This document shows, piece after piece, positions 15,830-24,580 of a stretch of 42,998 nucleotides of DNA. The stretch is from JAWABC01 sp043810595. GTDB lineage: Archaea > Nanobdellota > Nanobdellia > SCGC-AAA011-G17 > VGLX01. The notes under the pieces were generated by a model. It saw nothing but the letters and a program-made list of their open reading frames with translations, had not been told where the DNA came from and ran no database searches. The stretch spans positions 1 through 42,998 of the forward strand of contig JBDRNX010000009.1 of the NCBI GenBank assembly GCA_043810595.1, read 5' to 3'. The position numbers were made by a program, and so were the translations under genes. How positions within the stretch are numbered: position 1 is the first letter of the stretch; every line of letters starts with the position of its first letter.

Positions 15830-17731
15830 TTACTTAAGCCTGACAGACTCCAAATTCTTGGGAGCAGAAGTCTCCACCTTGTGAATCTTATGCAGAGAAC
15901 TGGCCAAGTCAAGACACTTAGAACTTTCACCGTGATTAATAATAATCCTCTTAGGTTTAGGATCAAGGTTGTAAACAAACTGCATCAACTGCTTCCTGGA
16001 AGAGTGTCCTGAGAAACCAGAAATCGTGTGGACTGACATCCTAACGCTAACTTCCTCACTCTTCTCACCCTTAGGGAAACTAATAACCTTCTCACCGCTC
16101 TGAATCCTCCTACCAAGAGAACACTCACCCTGATAACAAGTCAAGATAAGAGAGTTATTAGGATTATCAGCAAGACGCCTGAAATACTCAACAGAAGGTC
16201 CGCCCTGCATCATACCCGAAGTGGCAACGATTATGCAAGAACCTTTCTCCTCGATAACCTGCAACATCTCGTTGTAACCAGCAACCCGCTTGAAAATGTC
16301 TGAAAGGAAAGGGTTGTGGTCCTTGTGGAATATAGTACGACGAACCTTATTATTGAAGAAATCAGGATAAGTAGTGTGGATTGCAGTAACATCCCAAACC
16401 ATACCCTGCACGTAAATAGGAATCTTATCAAGCAAGCCTTCGCGCATATATTTCTCAAGAATTATCATAACCTCCTGCGAACGACCAACACCAAGCACAG
16501 GCATCAAAACCTTACCACCCTTACCAATGGTGTCCTTAACGACATCGAGCAAATACTTCTCACACTCCTTCCTTGAAGCTAGGTTATCATCCTTGCCGCC
16601 ATAAGTAGACTCCAGGATAAGAGTCTCAAGCCTGGGATACTTAGTAACGGCAGCAGCCAACAGGTTAGAGGTCTCATAATTCATATCAGCCGTGTACAAA
16701 AGATTATGCAAACCATTACCTATATGCAAATGAGCCATCGCAGCACCCAAAGCGTGCCCTGAATTAACAAAAGTAAGACGGACATCTGGCGTAATGTCAG
16801 TAACCTCATCATAACCTAAACAGATAGTATGCTTAACCATCTCCTTAACATCAGTGCTCGTGTAAAGAGGCTTCCCGCCCTCCTTCTGAGCGATACCTAT
16901 AAGGTCCAACTGCAAAAGAGCAGAGATATCACGAGTGGGTGCGGTACAGTAAACAGGACCGTCATAACCCATCTTATACAAGTAAGGAACAATACCGCAG
17001 TGATCAAGGTGAGCGTGAGTGATCACAACAGCATCCAAGTCCTCAAGCTTAAACTCAGGAGCATCAAACATGGGAAAAGCAGAAGAGTCGTTAGGAGCTG
17101 CAACGTTAATACCGCAGTCAAGCAAAACCCTCGATTCAGGAGTCTGCAACAACAGACAACTTCTACCTACCTCACGGCCACCCCCCAGGAAAGTCACACG
17201 AATCCATTCATTACGACGTTCCTTAGTCCATCCACCATAAATTCTTTTTCCAACTTTGTTCAAGAACTTCCTCCTGAAATCGTTATTCTCATACAAAACA
17301 TACCTTATGTTCTCGATAAGCTTGGAACGAAGAGCAGGCGTCCTCATGATAAGAGGAACCCAGAAAGTTTTCTGCTTAATCTCCTTAAGGATTTCGCCCT
17401 GCTTACCGATAGCGAGACCGGGCTTATCAGCCTCTATAATCACGCGAGACCTTTGAGGGTCAAAAATGATGCTAGACAGACCAGCGTCAGGGGGAATCAA
17501 TTTTTCAATAATCCCCTTAGCATCCTCCTGATCCATCGTAATAGCAGGATCAGGCCTCAACTCGACACGCTTCTTTATGGCATCGACTATCCTAACAATA
17601 ATACCGTTATTATTCAAAAAGAAATTCCTATCCTTAGTATACAAAACTATGTTCGCGCCTTCAAAACAAGAGTCCGAAATCTTTTCAGGATCTGGAAGCA
17701 TCTTAAGCACTTCATTCAAAATATCTGGCAT
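15830..17731 (-). CDS. fttA: aCPSF1 / FttA: KH and beta-CASP ribonuclease, transcription termination factor
   Basis: At 633 residues this has the exact architecture of archaeal aCPSF1. N-terminal KH domains (about 1-140, with GxxG loop 'GKQG' at 109-112) precede a metallo-beta-lactamase domain with motif 2 HAHLDH at 239-244, 'SGHALGAAMAH' and 'YTADMNYE'. The beta-CASP insertion has 'GKVLMPVLGVGRSQE', and the C-terminal 'SGFSGHSSRKQL' and 'INHGE' His motifs follow. The protein cleaves nascent RNA at U-rich sites and releases RNA polymerase in archaea. An AAGGAGAAA ribosome binding site lies before the ATG. It is 43 nt downstream of the proteasome beta gene, separated by a hairpin terminator. 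Its expected U-rich substrates match the T-tracts seen after several genes in this window. Confidence 0.98.
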   Translation of the reverse strand: MPDILNEVLKMLPDPEKISDSCFEGANIVLYTKDRNFFLNNNGIIVRIVDAIKKRVELRPDPAITMDQEDAKGIIEKLIPPDAGLSSIIFDPQRSRVIIEADKPGLAIGKQGEILKEIKQKTFWVPLIMRTPALRSKLIENIRYVLYENNDFRRKFLNKVGKRIYGGWTKERRNEWIRVTFLGGGREVGRSCLLLQTPESRVLLDCGINVAAPNDSSAFPMFDAPEFKLEDLDAVVITHAHLDHCGIVPYLYKMGYDGPVYCTAPTRDISALLQLDLIGIAQKEGGKPLYTSTDVKEMVKHTICLGYDEVTDITPDVRLTFVNSGHALGAAMAHLHIGNGLHNLLYTADMNYETSNLLAAAVTKYPRLETLILESTYGGKDDNLASRKECEKYLLDVVKDTIGKGGKVLMPVLGVGRSQEVMIILEKYMREGLLDKIPIYVQGMVWDVTAIHTTYPDFFNNKVRRTIFHKDHNPFLSDIFKRVAGYNEMLQVIEEKGSCIIVATSGMMQGGPSVEYFRRLADNPNNSLILTCYQGECSLGRRIQSGEKVISFPKGEKSEEVSVRMSVHTISGFSGHSSRKQLMQFVYNLDPKPKRIIINHGESSKCLDLASSLHKIHKVETSAPKNLESVRLK

Positions 17732-17760
17732 TTTAGATTTCTCCTTTCAAAAATTTAAGA

Positions 17761-17790
17761 TTAAATAAAAAGAATTACATAGTAATTCTT
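17761..17790 (-). terminator. Hairpin plus T-tract overlapping the psmB stop codon
   Basis: On the minus strand a perfect 9-bp stem AAGAATTAC/GTAATTCTT with a 3-nt loop (17770-17790) is followed by TTTTATTTAA. It looks like a bacterial-type intrinsic terminator, and the psmB TAA at 17775-17777 lies within the stem. It could also stabilise the psmB mRNA 3' end. Confidence 0.55.
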
Positions 17791-18413
17791 GTGTTCACTT
17801 CTTTCTCCAAGACAAGCTTAGCACCGTCCTTGGTAATGGTGACCACATCGATACCGTTACCCGTAGCTATGTCACGCTGTATAGCAGTGTTTATTGCATT
17901 AACAGCGAGCTTGATAGCATCGTTAAGATTCATATCCTTCCTGTAGTTGGATTCCAACACACCCAAGGCAAACTGCATACCAGAACCGTCAGCAGCGTAA
18001 TCGTCAACATCTGTAATGGCACCGTCAATACCTAGGTTGTAGAGATGGAAACCGGAAAGGTCCTTACCACCCAAAATGAAACCAACAATACCCGGAATCA
18101 TGGACATACGCCTTATGTTATTGTAAACCATACCAGCAAGCAAGTTAGCAGCCTGCTTTACGCTGCTCTTCTTAGCACGCCTGATCTCAATAAGCTTAAG
18201 CTGAGCTTTGATGACCTTAGTCAAGAGCTGGATATCAGAAACTAGGCCAGCGGTAGTAATCGCAATGTCCTCGTTAACAAAGATGATTTTCCTGCTCTTC
18301 TTGTCAGCAATCATATAACCTGCGCTAGCACGCCTGTCAGCAGCCATAACTATGCCGTCCTTACAAACTATACCAACTGTTGTAGTTCCAGTTTTCAATA
18401 AGTTCTTATTCAT
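17775..18413 (-). CDS. psmB: Proteasome beta subunit
   Basis: The 212-residue protein begins with a 9-residue propeptide ending in Gly9. Autocleavage exposes catalytic Thr10 (Thr1 of the mature form) in 'TGTTTVGIV'. Asp26 (Asp17) in 'AADRRAS', Lys42 (Lys33) in 'KKSRKI' and 'DGSGMQFALG' complete the active site region. With the alpha subunit (not in this window) it forms the 20S core that degrades unfolded proteins. An AAGGAAA ribosome binding site precedes the ATG, and TATA boxes at 18481-18489 or 18459-18466 give a leader of about 25-45 nt, longer than for most genes here. A MITE-like element sits just upstream of this promoter. Confidence 0.98.
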   Translation of the reverse strand: MNKNLLKTGTTTVGIVCKDGIVMAADRRASAGYMIADKKSRKIIFVNEDIAITTAGLVSDIQLLTKVIKAQLKLIEIRRAKKSSVKQAANLLAGMVYNNIRRMSMIPGIVGFILGGKDLSGFHLYNLGIDGAITDVDDYAADGSGMQFALGVLESNYRKDMNLNDAIKLAVNAINTAIQRDIATGNGIDVVTITKDGAKLVLEKEVNTRITM

Positions 18414-18503
18414 TTTCCTTCCCCTTTTGAATTTTTTTCAATCCCATGAGAATCAGTTATTAAATACTGACAAATGATTATTTATAAATGTTTCGGTTCG
18501 ACC

Positions 18504-18573
18504 CAGCTTTGCCTGAAAAGTGTTAAATCTGCCTGATAAGTCTTACTTATCGGAGACTATTCGGGCAAAGCTG
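18504..18573. mobile_element. MITE-like 70-bp element with 14-bp inverted repeats and 8-bp flanking duplication
   Basis: The left end CAGCTTTGCCTGAA (18504-18517) and right end TTCGGGCAAAGCTG (18560-18573) are inverted repeats matching at 13 of 14 positions. Both are directly flanked by the same 8 bp, GTTCGACC, at 18496-18503 and 18574-18581, as expected for a target-site duplication. The interior has no ORF but holds a second dyad, GATAAGT/ACTTATC, with a 3-nt loop. The right flank ends on the first base of the stop codon of the ATPase gene at 18581, and the left flank abuts the psmB TATA box. A structured RNA or double hairpin terminator is an alternative, but it would not explain the outer direct repeats. 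Confidence 0.6.
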
Positions 18574-18580
18574 GTTCGAC

Positions 18581-19402
18581 CTAAAAGACTGTCTCATCAG
18601 GGAAAACAACAACACCTCTATTCGTTATTTTCATAGGGAAAATCTTGTTAGAGTGCTCTGTGCCACGCAACTTCAAAATCTCAAGAGCCCTCTCCCTGAT
18701 ATCACCCTTCCTCAAGTTATAGAGCAGTATTACACCGTCAACCTCAAACTCGACACCGGTAGGGTGATGCTTCTCGATATCCTGCTCGTCCTCGGTTACG
18801 AGCAAAGCAGTACAATCCCAACGCTGAATAAGCTTAAACAGGTCAAGGAAGGCCTCCATCCTAGCGAGTTCATCCTTGAAAAGAAGAGCAAAAGCTGAAA
18901 GAGAATCTATCACTATACGCTTAGCCTTAATATTCTCCATAGCAATATCAACCTCACCTCCACCCTCAGAAAGAAGCTTCCTAACCTGATTGGGGGTATA
19001 CTCGATAATAGCAAGCTTGTTTTCCTCCTCCAACTTCTTCAAATCCCAACCAAGAGTAGCCATGTGCCGCATTGTCTTTTCCCTTCCTTCCTCAAAAGTT
19101 ATGTAAATGCCAGGCTCGTTAAACTTTTCAACACCGTTAATGAGGAATTGCAAAACAAAAATACTCTTACCAGTACCAGGACCGCCACACACTATGTTGA
19201 CAGAATTCTTCTCAAAACCGCCACCCATAACCCTGTCCAAGCCATCAATACCAGTCTTAACCCTGTCGCTGTAAGCTTTCAACGACTCTGCAGAAGCATC
19301 CTTACTGCGCTTAATCTGAAACCTACCGTCCTTAACAGAAACGTTATGAACATTACCAGAGTCCACAACCCTAACAGCACCTTCCTTTTTCGAATCCGCC
19401 AT
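18581..19402 (-). CDS. RAD55/KaiC-like RecA-superfamily ATPase
   Basis: At 273 residues this is a single KaiC-type domain after a 45-residue basic N-terminal extension. It shows 'TGIDGLDRVMGGGF', Walker A GGPGTGKS at 73-80, the catalytic Glu pair in 'YITFEEG', Walker B 'RIVIDSLSAF' and the C-terminal 'RALEILKLRGTEHS' motif. Such proteins are the archaeal GvpD/FlaH/KaiC-like group and often regulate motility or gas vesicles; the substrate here is unknown. A TATA box at 19424-19433 gives a leaderless message. It lies 41 nt after the TadC gene on the same strand, so it could also be reached by pilus operon read-through. It is closely similar to the 232-aa ATPase at 31436. Confidence 0.93.
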   Translation of the reverse strand: MADSKKEGAVRVVDSGNVHNVSVKDGRFQIKRSKDASAESLKAYSDRVKTGIDGLDRVMGGGFEKNSVNIVCGGPGTGKSIFVLQFLINGVEKFNEPGIYITFEEGREKTMRHMATLGWDLKKLEEENKLAIIEYTPNQVRKLLSEGGGEVDIAMENIKAKRIVIDSLSAFALLFKDELARMEAFLDLFKLIQRWDCTALLVTEDEQDIEKHHPTGVEFEVDGVILLYNLRKGDIRERALEILKLRGTEHSNKIFPMKITNRGVVVFPDETVF

Positions 19403-19443
19403 ATCCCTTGTAAATGGCAGGGTCTATATAAATTTTGTCAAAA

Positions 19444-20430
19444 TCACAAATTCATCAACAAACCACCAAGAAGGGCGGAAACCAAGAAACGAACAGCGAA
19501 GAAAATCAGCAGACTTACAGCAATCATTATGGGAACCAACTTAAAGCCCTGCTTCTCCTCCCCCTTAGAAATCAAACCCAGAATGAGAGAACCCATCACA
19601 GCAGTCATTATGAGAGAAGTAATAACATAAGTCATAATAAACTCTGAACTGATAGAAACCTGGGATATCGTGAGGGGCATACTCATAGTACCCACACTCT
19701 CTTCCGGAATCTCCACCTTGGAAATAATATCCTGCATAACATCAACAAGGAAAGAACTCAGACCATAAAGAAGCGGTGCGCCAAAACTAACGGCAGAAAA
19801 AATGAAAATGACATACATACGAATGTTAGACCTAATCTTCTGATCAACAAACTCCTGGTCACGAAGATTCCTGGCAGTCTGCTCAATCAAGGCAGCCAAC
19901 TCACCTCCAGCCCTCAAACCGGAAACGATAAGCTCAATAGTCTTCCTAAGTTTATCAGACTTTACACGCTTAGTCATATCCATCATAGCAACAGAAACGT
20001 CCTTACCAATCATAACATCCTTACCAACCCTCGTAATCTCATCAGTAAGTGGACCGAACTCGGGGCGAGCTGCCAAAAGCAAGGCCTTCTCAGGAGTGAG
20101 ACCAGCCCTCAAGTTACTAGACATGAGCTGCAATGCATCAGGCAAGGCACGCTCGATAACCCTAGCCTTAGCATCGACGCTGAGGAGGAGCCACACATAA
20201 ACAGTAACCTCAAAAGCGATGAAAGCCACAGCAAAAGTAAACCATAGATTAAATCTAAACATAGCACCGAGACCGAAAGCAGCCATCCAAGCAAAAACAA
20301 AGCCGAATGAAAGAACAAACCCAGTAAACCTGTAAGGGTTTATGCCGAGATTAGCATAATCAAGAAGCTCCTTGTAGTTAGACATAATCCTCTTAGGATA
20401 CAACATTGAAATGATTCTGTAAAGAGACAT
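19444..20430 (-). CDS. Archaeal TadC/GspF-type pilus platform protein (second copy)
   Basis: The 328-residue membrane protein has an N-terminal pair of helices (about 37-57 and 63-84), a cytoplasmic GspF/T2SSF domain (about 92-190; 'LPDALQLMSSNLRAGLTPEKAL' to 'GLRAGGELAALIEQTA') and C-terminal helices around 205-230, 260-290 and 300-326. Platform proteins of this type work with the TadA-like ATPase to assemble type IV pilus-like filaments in the membrane. The start is 1 nt after the stop of the other TadC gene, so the two form a translational pair, as in other archaeal Tad/Epd systems that use two half-platforms. Confidence 0.92.
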   Translation of the reverse strand: MSLYRIISMLYPKRIMSNYKELLDYANLGINPYRFTGFVLSFGFVFAWMAAFGLGAMFRFNLWFTFAVAFIAFEVTVYVWLLLSVDAKARVIERALPDALQLMSSNLRAGLTPEKALLLAARPEFGPLTDEITRVGKDVMIGKDVSVAMMDMTKRVKSDKLRKTIELIVSGLRAGGELAALIEQTARNLRDQEFVDQKIRSNIRMYVIFIFSAVSFGAPLLYGLSSFLVDVMQDIISKVEIPEESVGTMSMPLTISQVSISSEFIMTYVITSLIMTAVMGSLILGLISKGEEKQGFKLVPIMIAVSLLIFFAVRFLVSALLGGLLMNL

Positions 20431-20431
20431 C

Positions 20432-21319
20432 TTAAGTCAAAAGATTCGGCCTCCTAGATTTTATTATACCCATAAACATCACCTGCAGGAAAACAACAAA
20501 TATGAAAAGACCCCAAAACATAAGCTTAGTTACAGCCTCACCGAGGGAAATGAAGGAAGAAAGGATTATTATAAACGTAACGCTGAGAGAGGGAACTATT
20601 ACTGCAACAAGCATGTAAAACATAGCAAGAGGGCTGAGCTGACCGCCGTAATTCTGAATCTGAATAAGCTGCTGCTCAGACAACCTGTTAATTATGTCGT
20701 TAATAACCCTGGCCATATCACTACCAGCCTTCATACCGTTAACAACCTGCCAGATAGTTCGCCTAAACAAAGTAGAAGGGTTGTCAGAAGCCAACTCCTC
20801 GAGAACCTCAACCTGAGGCCTGCCAGCGTTAATCTCCTTAACAGCCCTGGCAAACTCCTTCGAAACCTCACCGTAATCACCAGAGGCTATGTTAACAAGG
20901 ATGTTAAAAGTGGGAACGCCAGAATTAAGCTGGATTAACATGTTCTGCAAAGCAGGCAAAAGATTCTGCTCCAAACTCCTGACCTTCTTCCTTGACAGAA
21001 TCCCCGGGTACGAAATCTGCTGAACGAAAACAAAAGCAGAAAAAATAAAACCTACAGTTAAACCCACAACAATCGGCGTCTCAAAACTTGCGAAAAAAAC
21101 AAGGAGGGAAATAAAAGTAGAACCGAATATGAAAAAAACAAAAGAAGACGCCACACACATAGCAAGGTACTCCCTAACATCAAACCTGATGCCAGCCTGA
21201 CGCAAATTCAAACCCAGAAAAGGAAAAAAAGGCTTAAGAGAGTAAGCAAAACCTATGAACAGTCTTGAGAACCTCAAGATAACTTTCTCCGGTAAAAGGT
21301 TATAAGGCAGTTTTAACAT
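20432..21319 (-). CDS. Archaeal TadC/GspF-type pilus platform protein (first copy)
   Basis: The 295-residue protein has two N-terminal helices (about 51-70 and 76-99), a central GspF-like cytoplasmic domain (about 108-205: 'LLPALQNMLIQLNSGVP' to 'VVNGMKAGSDMARV') and C-terminal helices at about 220-250 and 260-285. Its ATG lies 20 nt inside the end of the TadA-like ATPase gene, so the two are co-translated. With the following TadC protein it should form the inner-membrane platform of the pilus machine. It is shorter than the second copy and the two are only distantly alike. Confidence 0.92.
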   Translation of the reverse strand: MLKLPYNLLPEKVILRFSRLFIGFAYSLKPFFPFLGLNLRQAGIRFDVREYLAMCVASSFVFFIFGSTFISLLVFFASFETPIVVGLTVGFIFSAFVFVQQISYPGILSRKKVRSLEQNLLPALQNMLIQLNSGVPTFNILVNIASGDYGEVSKEFARAVKEINAGRPQVEVLEELASDNPSTLFRRTIWQVVNGMKAGSDMARVINDIINRLSEQQLIQIQNYGGQLSPLAMFYMLVAVIVPSLSVTFIIILSSFISLGEAVTKLMFWGLFIFVVFLQVMFMGIIKSRRPNLLT

Positions 21320-22829
21320 TGTCTACTATAAAAAGATCATCAGCTTTACCGTCTTTCTCAACAATCTTCATCAAAACATCTTTATTACGATAGTAAGCGT
21401 TCATGATCTTACCCACTTCAACAATACTCCTGTAATTATGCTTCATCATCCACTCAAGCACGCCCTTCTTGGCAGCAATATCCTGATTGATCTCCTTCAT
21501 CGTCATACCGGTATGCCTGCTGAGATCCTCAAAAACCCTTATGGGATCAGCGTGAGGAATAACCTCATCCTTCTCAGGCTTCCAACGGAAAAGTATGTTA
21601 GGCTTAACAGAAGTCTTACCTCCCTCCTCGACGGGAAGGTATTCCCCTATCTGGAAGGTACGCCTGATACCGCGACGCCTATCCCTAAACATAACGATGT
21701 TCAAGTTAACAGCACTCAAGAGATTCGAGGGAACCTCGATAGGAGGGTTGGTAAGCCGCTTAATAGTCTCGTTAATGCTGTCTGCGTGAACAGTTGCATA
21801 AACAGAGTGACCAGTATGCATGGCCTCAAACAAAACCTCAGCCTGATCCTTCTTCCTCATCTCACCAAGTATGATCCTGTCAGGCCTCATCCTCAAAGCG
21901 TTAACAAGAAGGTCAAGCATGGTAACCTCCCCTTTGCCCTCAGGGTTTGGCTGCCTGGTGATCAGAGGACACCAATACAAGTGCTCAGCAAGCTGAATCT
22001 CACGCGTATCCTCAATACTGAGTATACGCTGATTCGGAGGGATGAAAGGCATGAGCACGTTAAGCATAGAAGTCTTACCAGAAGCTGTACCGCCGCTGAT
22101 AAGGATGTTCATCTCATACTGGATAGCAAGCCAGATAAGAGAAAAAACATTAGAGGGACAAGTCTTCTCCTTAATAAAATCAGTAACAGTCCAGGGATCA
22201 CGAGCGAACTTCCTAATTGTAATAGTGTTACCCTTGGTAGAAATAGGGTAGAGAACGGCGTTAGCCCTGTCACCAGAAATCAGATGTGCGTCAAGCAAAG
22301 GATTAAGTGTCGTTACCTGCCTGCCAACACGACGAGCAATGATGCTGGAATAATTCTGAATCTGGTCCTCTGTCCTAATAGTGATGTTAGTTTCAAGCCA
22401 ACTATACTTTTTATGATAAACGCGAACAGGCTCCTTAGAAGAAATTATAACAATCTCCTCAAGATTAGCGTCGTTAAGCAAAAACTCAACATAACCCAAG
22501 CCAAGCATCTCGTGAAGCAGTGTACTGATAAGGTAAGACTTAACCTCCTCATCAACCCTCGGAATAACAGTCTTAATGAGGGACTCAGCCTTGCTGCTGA
22601 ACTTCTGCTTCAAGGAATCTATAACCTTTGGATCAAGAATCTCAGAAGTGGTTATTGTAGTCTCGGTAATCAGCTTGTCACGAATGTCATCGAGCAAAAT
22701 CTTTGTAGCAGGCAGCAACTCGGGAATAACGAGCTCATACCTCAGAGTACCGCCAGGAGTCCTAACTATGTTGATCTTAGTCTGAATAAGCTCTGACTGA
22801 ACTTCATAAGTTTCAACTACTTCTTGCAA
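21300..22829 (-). CDS. TadA/GspE-type pilus assembly ATPase
   Basis: The 509-residue secretion ATPase has an N-terminal domain (about 1-150), an Arg-rich linker with 'SGDRANAVLYP', Walker A GGTASGKTS at 246-254, the Asp box 'ILSIEDTREIQL', Walker B 'RIILGEMR' and the His box 'HTGHSVYATVHAD'. It powers filament assembly through TadC. The start is TTG at 22829: GGAGGTG in the end of the preceding gene is about 6 nt upstream and there is no nearby in-frame ATG. The gene overlaps both neighbours (13 nt upstream, 20 nt downstream), showing a tightly coupled operon. No retraction ATPase and no prepilin peptidase are in the window. Confidence 0.95.
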   Translation of the reverse strand: MQEVVETYEVQSELIQTKINIVRTPGGTLRYELVIPELLPATKILLDDIRDKLITETTITTSEILDPKVIDSLKQKFSSKAESLIKTVIPRVDEEVKSYLISTLLHEMLGLGYVEFLLNDANLEEIVIISSKEPVRVYHKKYSWLETNITIRTEDQIQNYSSIIARRVGRQVTTLNPLLDAHLISGDRANAVLYPISTKGNTITIRKFARDPWTVTDFIKEKTCPSNVFSLIWLAIQYEMNILISGGTASGKTSMLNVLMPFIPPNQRILSIEDTREIQLAEHLYWCPLITRQPNPEGKGEVTMLDLLVNALRMRPDRIILGEMRKKDQAEVLFEAMHTGHSVYATVHADSINETIKRLTNPPIEVPSNLLSAVNLNIVMFRDRRRGIRRTFQIGEYLPVEEGGKTSVKPNILFRWKPEKDEVIPHADPIRVFEDLSRHTGMTMKEINQDIAAKKGVLEWMMKHNYRSIVEVGKIMNAYYRNKDVLMKIVEKDGKADDLFIVDNVKTAL

Positions 22830-23659
22830 AGTTCCACCTCCCCGAAAGGCGGGTAATTCAAAGTGATCATGTTATGGCTTTCGAGAATCTTCGCCCACTC
22901 CTCAGCCATCTCTATAGAGATGTTAAAACCCTTAGCGACATCAGAAAGAGTAAGCTTACCCTTCTCGTTAACAAGCTCGTACAACCTATCAAGGTCGGTC
23001 TTATACTTACTGGACTTAGCAACTATACTCTTCTTAATAACGCTTATAGTCTCCCTCGAAACCTTCTCCTGAATCTCAGTCTTGGCCCTGTAATACCTGT
23101 AAAACCTCAGGGCGACAATAATTATTGAAATAAAAAACAACGCACCCAGGCTCAGCAAGAAATAAGGATCTGAAAAAGAGACAATACCCCTGGAGTTAAG
23201 CACGAGAACAGCCACCACTGCAAAAATGAAGAGCACGACAAAAAGCATAAGCTTAGGCTTGAACTTAGAAACAGGCTTCCCAACCTTCTTCGACTCGTCA
23301 ACAACAGCACCAACTACCTTCTTCTCCTTCGGCTTCTTAAACTTAGAAAAAAACCCTTTGATCCTATCAGAATGCTTCCTAACAAGGTATATGTTAATGA
23401 TGACTAAGAGACCGGCAACCACACCGAAAACGCTGTAAACCCAAGTAGAGGAAATAAAACCATCCCCCCTCACCAAGAGGTAAACAACAAAAACAAAAAA
23501 CAGAAGAAGAGCAAAAAAAGTAAGGTATTTTGAAAGGGCAACCAACTTATGCTTAATCCCAGAAGAGGGCTTTGGAACCTTAACATGTTTTTTAAAATCA
23601 ACGGCTTTACCCTTTTTAATCCTAGAGTCAACTAACACCTTCTTTTTTTTACCAAACAT
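22817..23659 (-). CDS. 4-TM membrane protein with C-terminal winged-helix-like domain
   Basis: The 280-residue protein has a Lys-rich N terminus, four membrane helices (about 43-64, 72-93, 133-150 and 158-180) with a Lys-rich cytoplasmic loop between the second and third, and a C-terminal soluble domain (about 205-275). That domain reads 'LDRLYELVNEKGKLTLSDVAKGF' followed by 'AEEWAKILESHNMITL', the helix-turn-helix plus wing pattern of archaeal winged-helix proteins. The last codons contain the ribosome binding site of the TadA gene. I do not recognise a named family. Its place as second gene of the pilus operon suggests a membrane-bound regulator or a cytoplasmic adaptor for the ATPase (inference). 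Confidence 0.8.
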   Translation of the reverse strand: MFGKKKKVLVDSRIKKGKAVDFKKHVKVPKPSSGIKHKLVALSKYLTFFALLLFFVFVVYLLVRGDGFISSTWVYSVFGVVAGLLVIINIYLVRKHSDRIKGFFSKFKKPKEKKVVGAVVDESKKVGKPVSKFKPKLMLFVVLFIFAVVAVLVLNSRGIVSFSDPYFLLSLGALFFISIIIVALRFYRYYRAKTEIQEKVSRETISVIKKSIVAKSSKYKTDLDRLYELVNEKGKLTLSDVAKGFNISIEMAEEWAKILESHNMITLNYPPFGEVELCKK

Positions 23660-23666
23660 TTTATTA

Positions 23667-24458
23667 CTACTTATGTACTATCCCTTTATTAATCTTTTTT
23701 TTCTTCTCAGGCTTCTTTCCGCTCCTGCTAAGGATTAAATAACCAACAACCACAACAGCCAAAGCAGGAAGAAGGAAAAACAACAAATTGTAATACCTGT
23801 CATAAGGAGAGGGAGGCTTAACCTCCTCGCCAGTGTTAGCATCTATCAGAGTACCCTCAGAATCGTTAAGCTCCCAAACAAGACGCATATCGCCGTCATC
23901 ATCGGGAAGCAGCGCAAGATTAGGATTAGAACCGGGATTTTCAGCAATCACCTGACTCAGCGGAACCTGAGGAACCACACTGGTAGCGGATTCAACATAC
24001 CAGTTAATGCTGAGAGAAGAAACCTGAATCTCCTCACCCTCACCTATCTGAAGACTACCGGAAACTGTGCCTATAACAGGAACGCCATTGCAATACTGGC
24101 GCTCACTACCCACAAAAGTAACAACGGCAGGCAAAGTATGACCCGCAGCAGTAACTATGATGGAAGAAGGCGTGCCCAAAACACGACTATTGCGTTCAAA
24201 AAAATTAGTCGCAATCCTCCTGGCCTGATCCTCAGTCAAGTAAGCTCCTGCGTCGCGATGCTCAAAATACTTCCTAACTATGTCACGATGCAAGATGTTA
24301 CCGCTCCTGCTTTCAGTAACGATCCATTCGAAACTGTCCATCATGATAGTGGAACCTGAAGATATCTCAGGAGGAAGAAAAGAATGAGGCATGGTACAAT
24401 CAGCCAAAACCTCCAAAGACAACACAAATATGAAAACAAAAACCAACCCCTTTTTCAT
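23667..24458 (-). CDS. Exported, membrane-anchored protein, possibly PepSY-like
   Basis: The start is taken at ATG 24458 (263 aa), not at the longer frame start 24482, because TTAATATAT at 24481-24489 is centred 27 nt upstream. The protein has a signal peptide (about 4-19, 'VFVFIFVLSLEVLA'), an external domain of about 190 residues and a C-terminal helix (about 223-245) with a Lys-rich tail. The middle part 'LTEDQARRIATNFFERNSR' followed by 'GVPVIGTVSGSLQIGEG' and 'SINWYVE' resembles the helix-strand pattern of PepSY-like domains, which often act as protease or folding modulators; this match is tentative. As first gene of the pilus assembly operon it may act on pilins outside the membrane. 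Confidence 0.75.
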   Translation of the reverse strand: MKKGLVFVFIFVLSLEVLADCTMPHSFLPPEISSGSTIMMDSFEWIVTESRSGNILHRDIVRKYFEHRDAGAYLTEDQARRIATNFFERNSRVLGTPSSIIVTAAGHTLPAVVTFVGSERQYCNGVPVIGTVSGSLQIGEGEEIQVSSLSINWYVESATSVVPQVPLSQVIAENPGSNPNLALLPDDDGDMRLVWELNDSEGTLIDANTGEEVKPPSPYDRYYNLLFFLLPALAVVVVGYLILSRSGKKPEKKKKINKGIVHK

Positions 24459-24480
24459 CAGAAAAATTAAAATACTCAGC

Positions 24481-24558
24481 ATATATTAATTATTGTATTC
24501 CTCACATAATGACAAAAAACCAAACCCACTTAAAAATAGTTCAAGTAGCTTTATATAA
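24481..24558. promoter_or_regulatory. Divergent promoter region of the two pilus operons
   Basis: The minus-strand TATA (TTAATATAT, 24481-24489) and the plus-strand TATA (TTTATATAA, 24550-24558) are each centred about 27 nt from their start codons (24458 and 24581). Assembly genes and filament genes therefore start from one 122-bp control region, which would allow joint regulation. I see no clear operator palindrome in it. Confidence 0.6.
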
Positions 24559-24580
24559 TTAGGAAAGATAGTTGTAACCA

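Noticed and set aside
21438..22796. Antisense ORF of 452 codons opposite the TadA gene
   Set aside because: The opposite strand encodes an unmistakable secretion ATPase. The antisense translation has no domain-like pattern.
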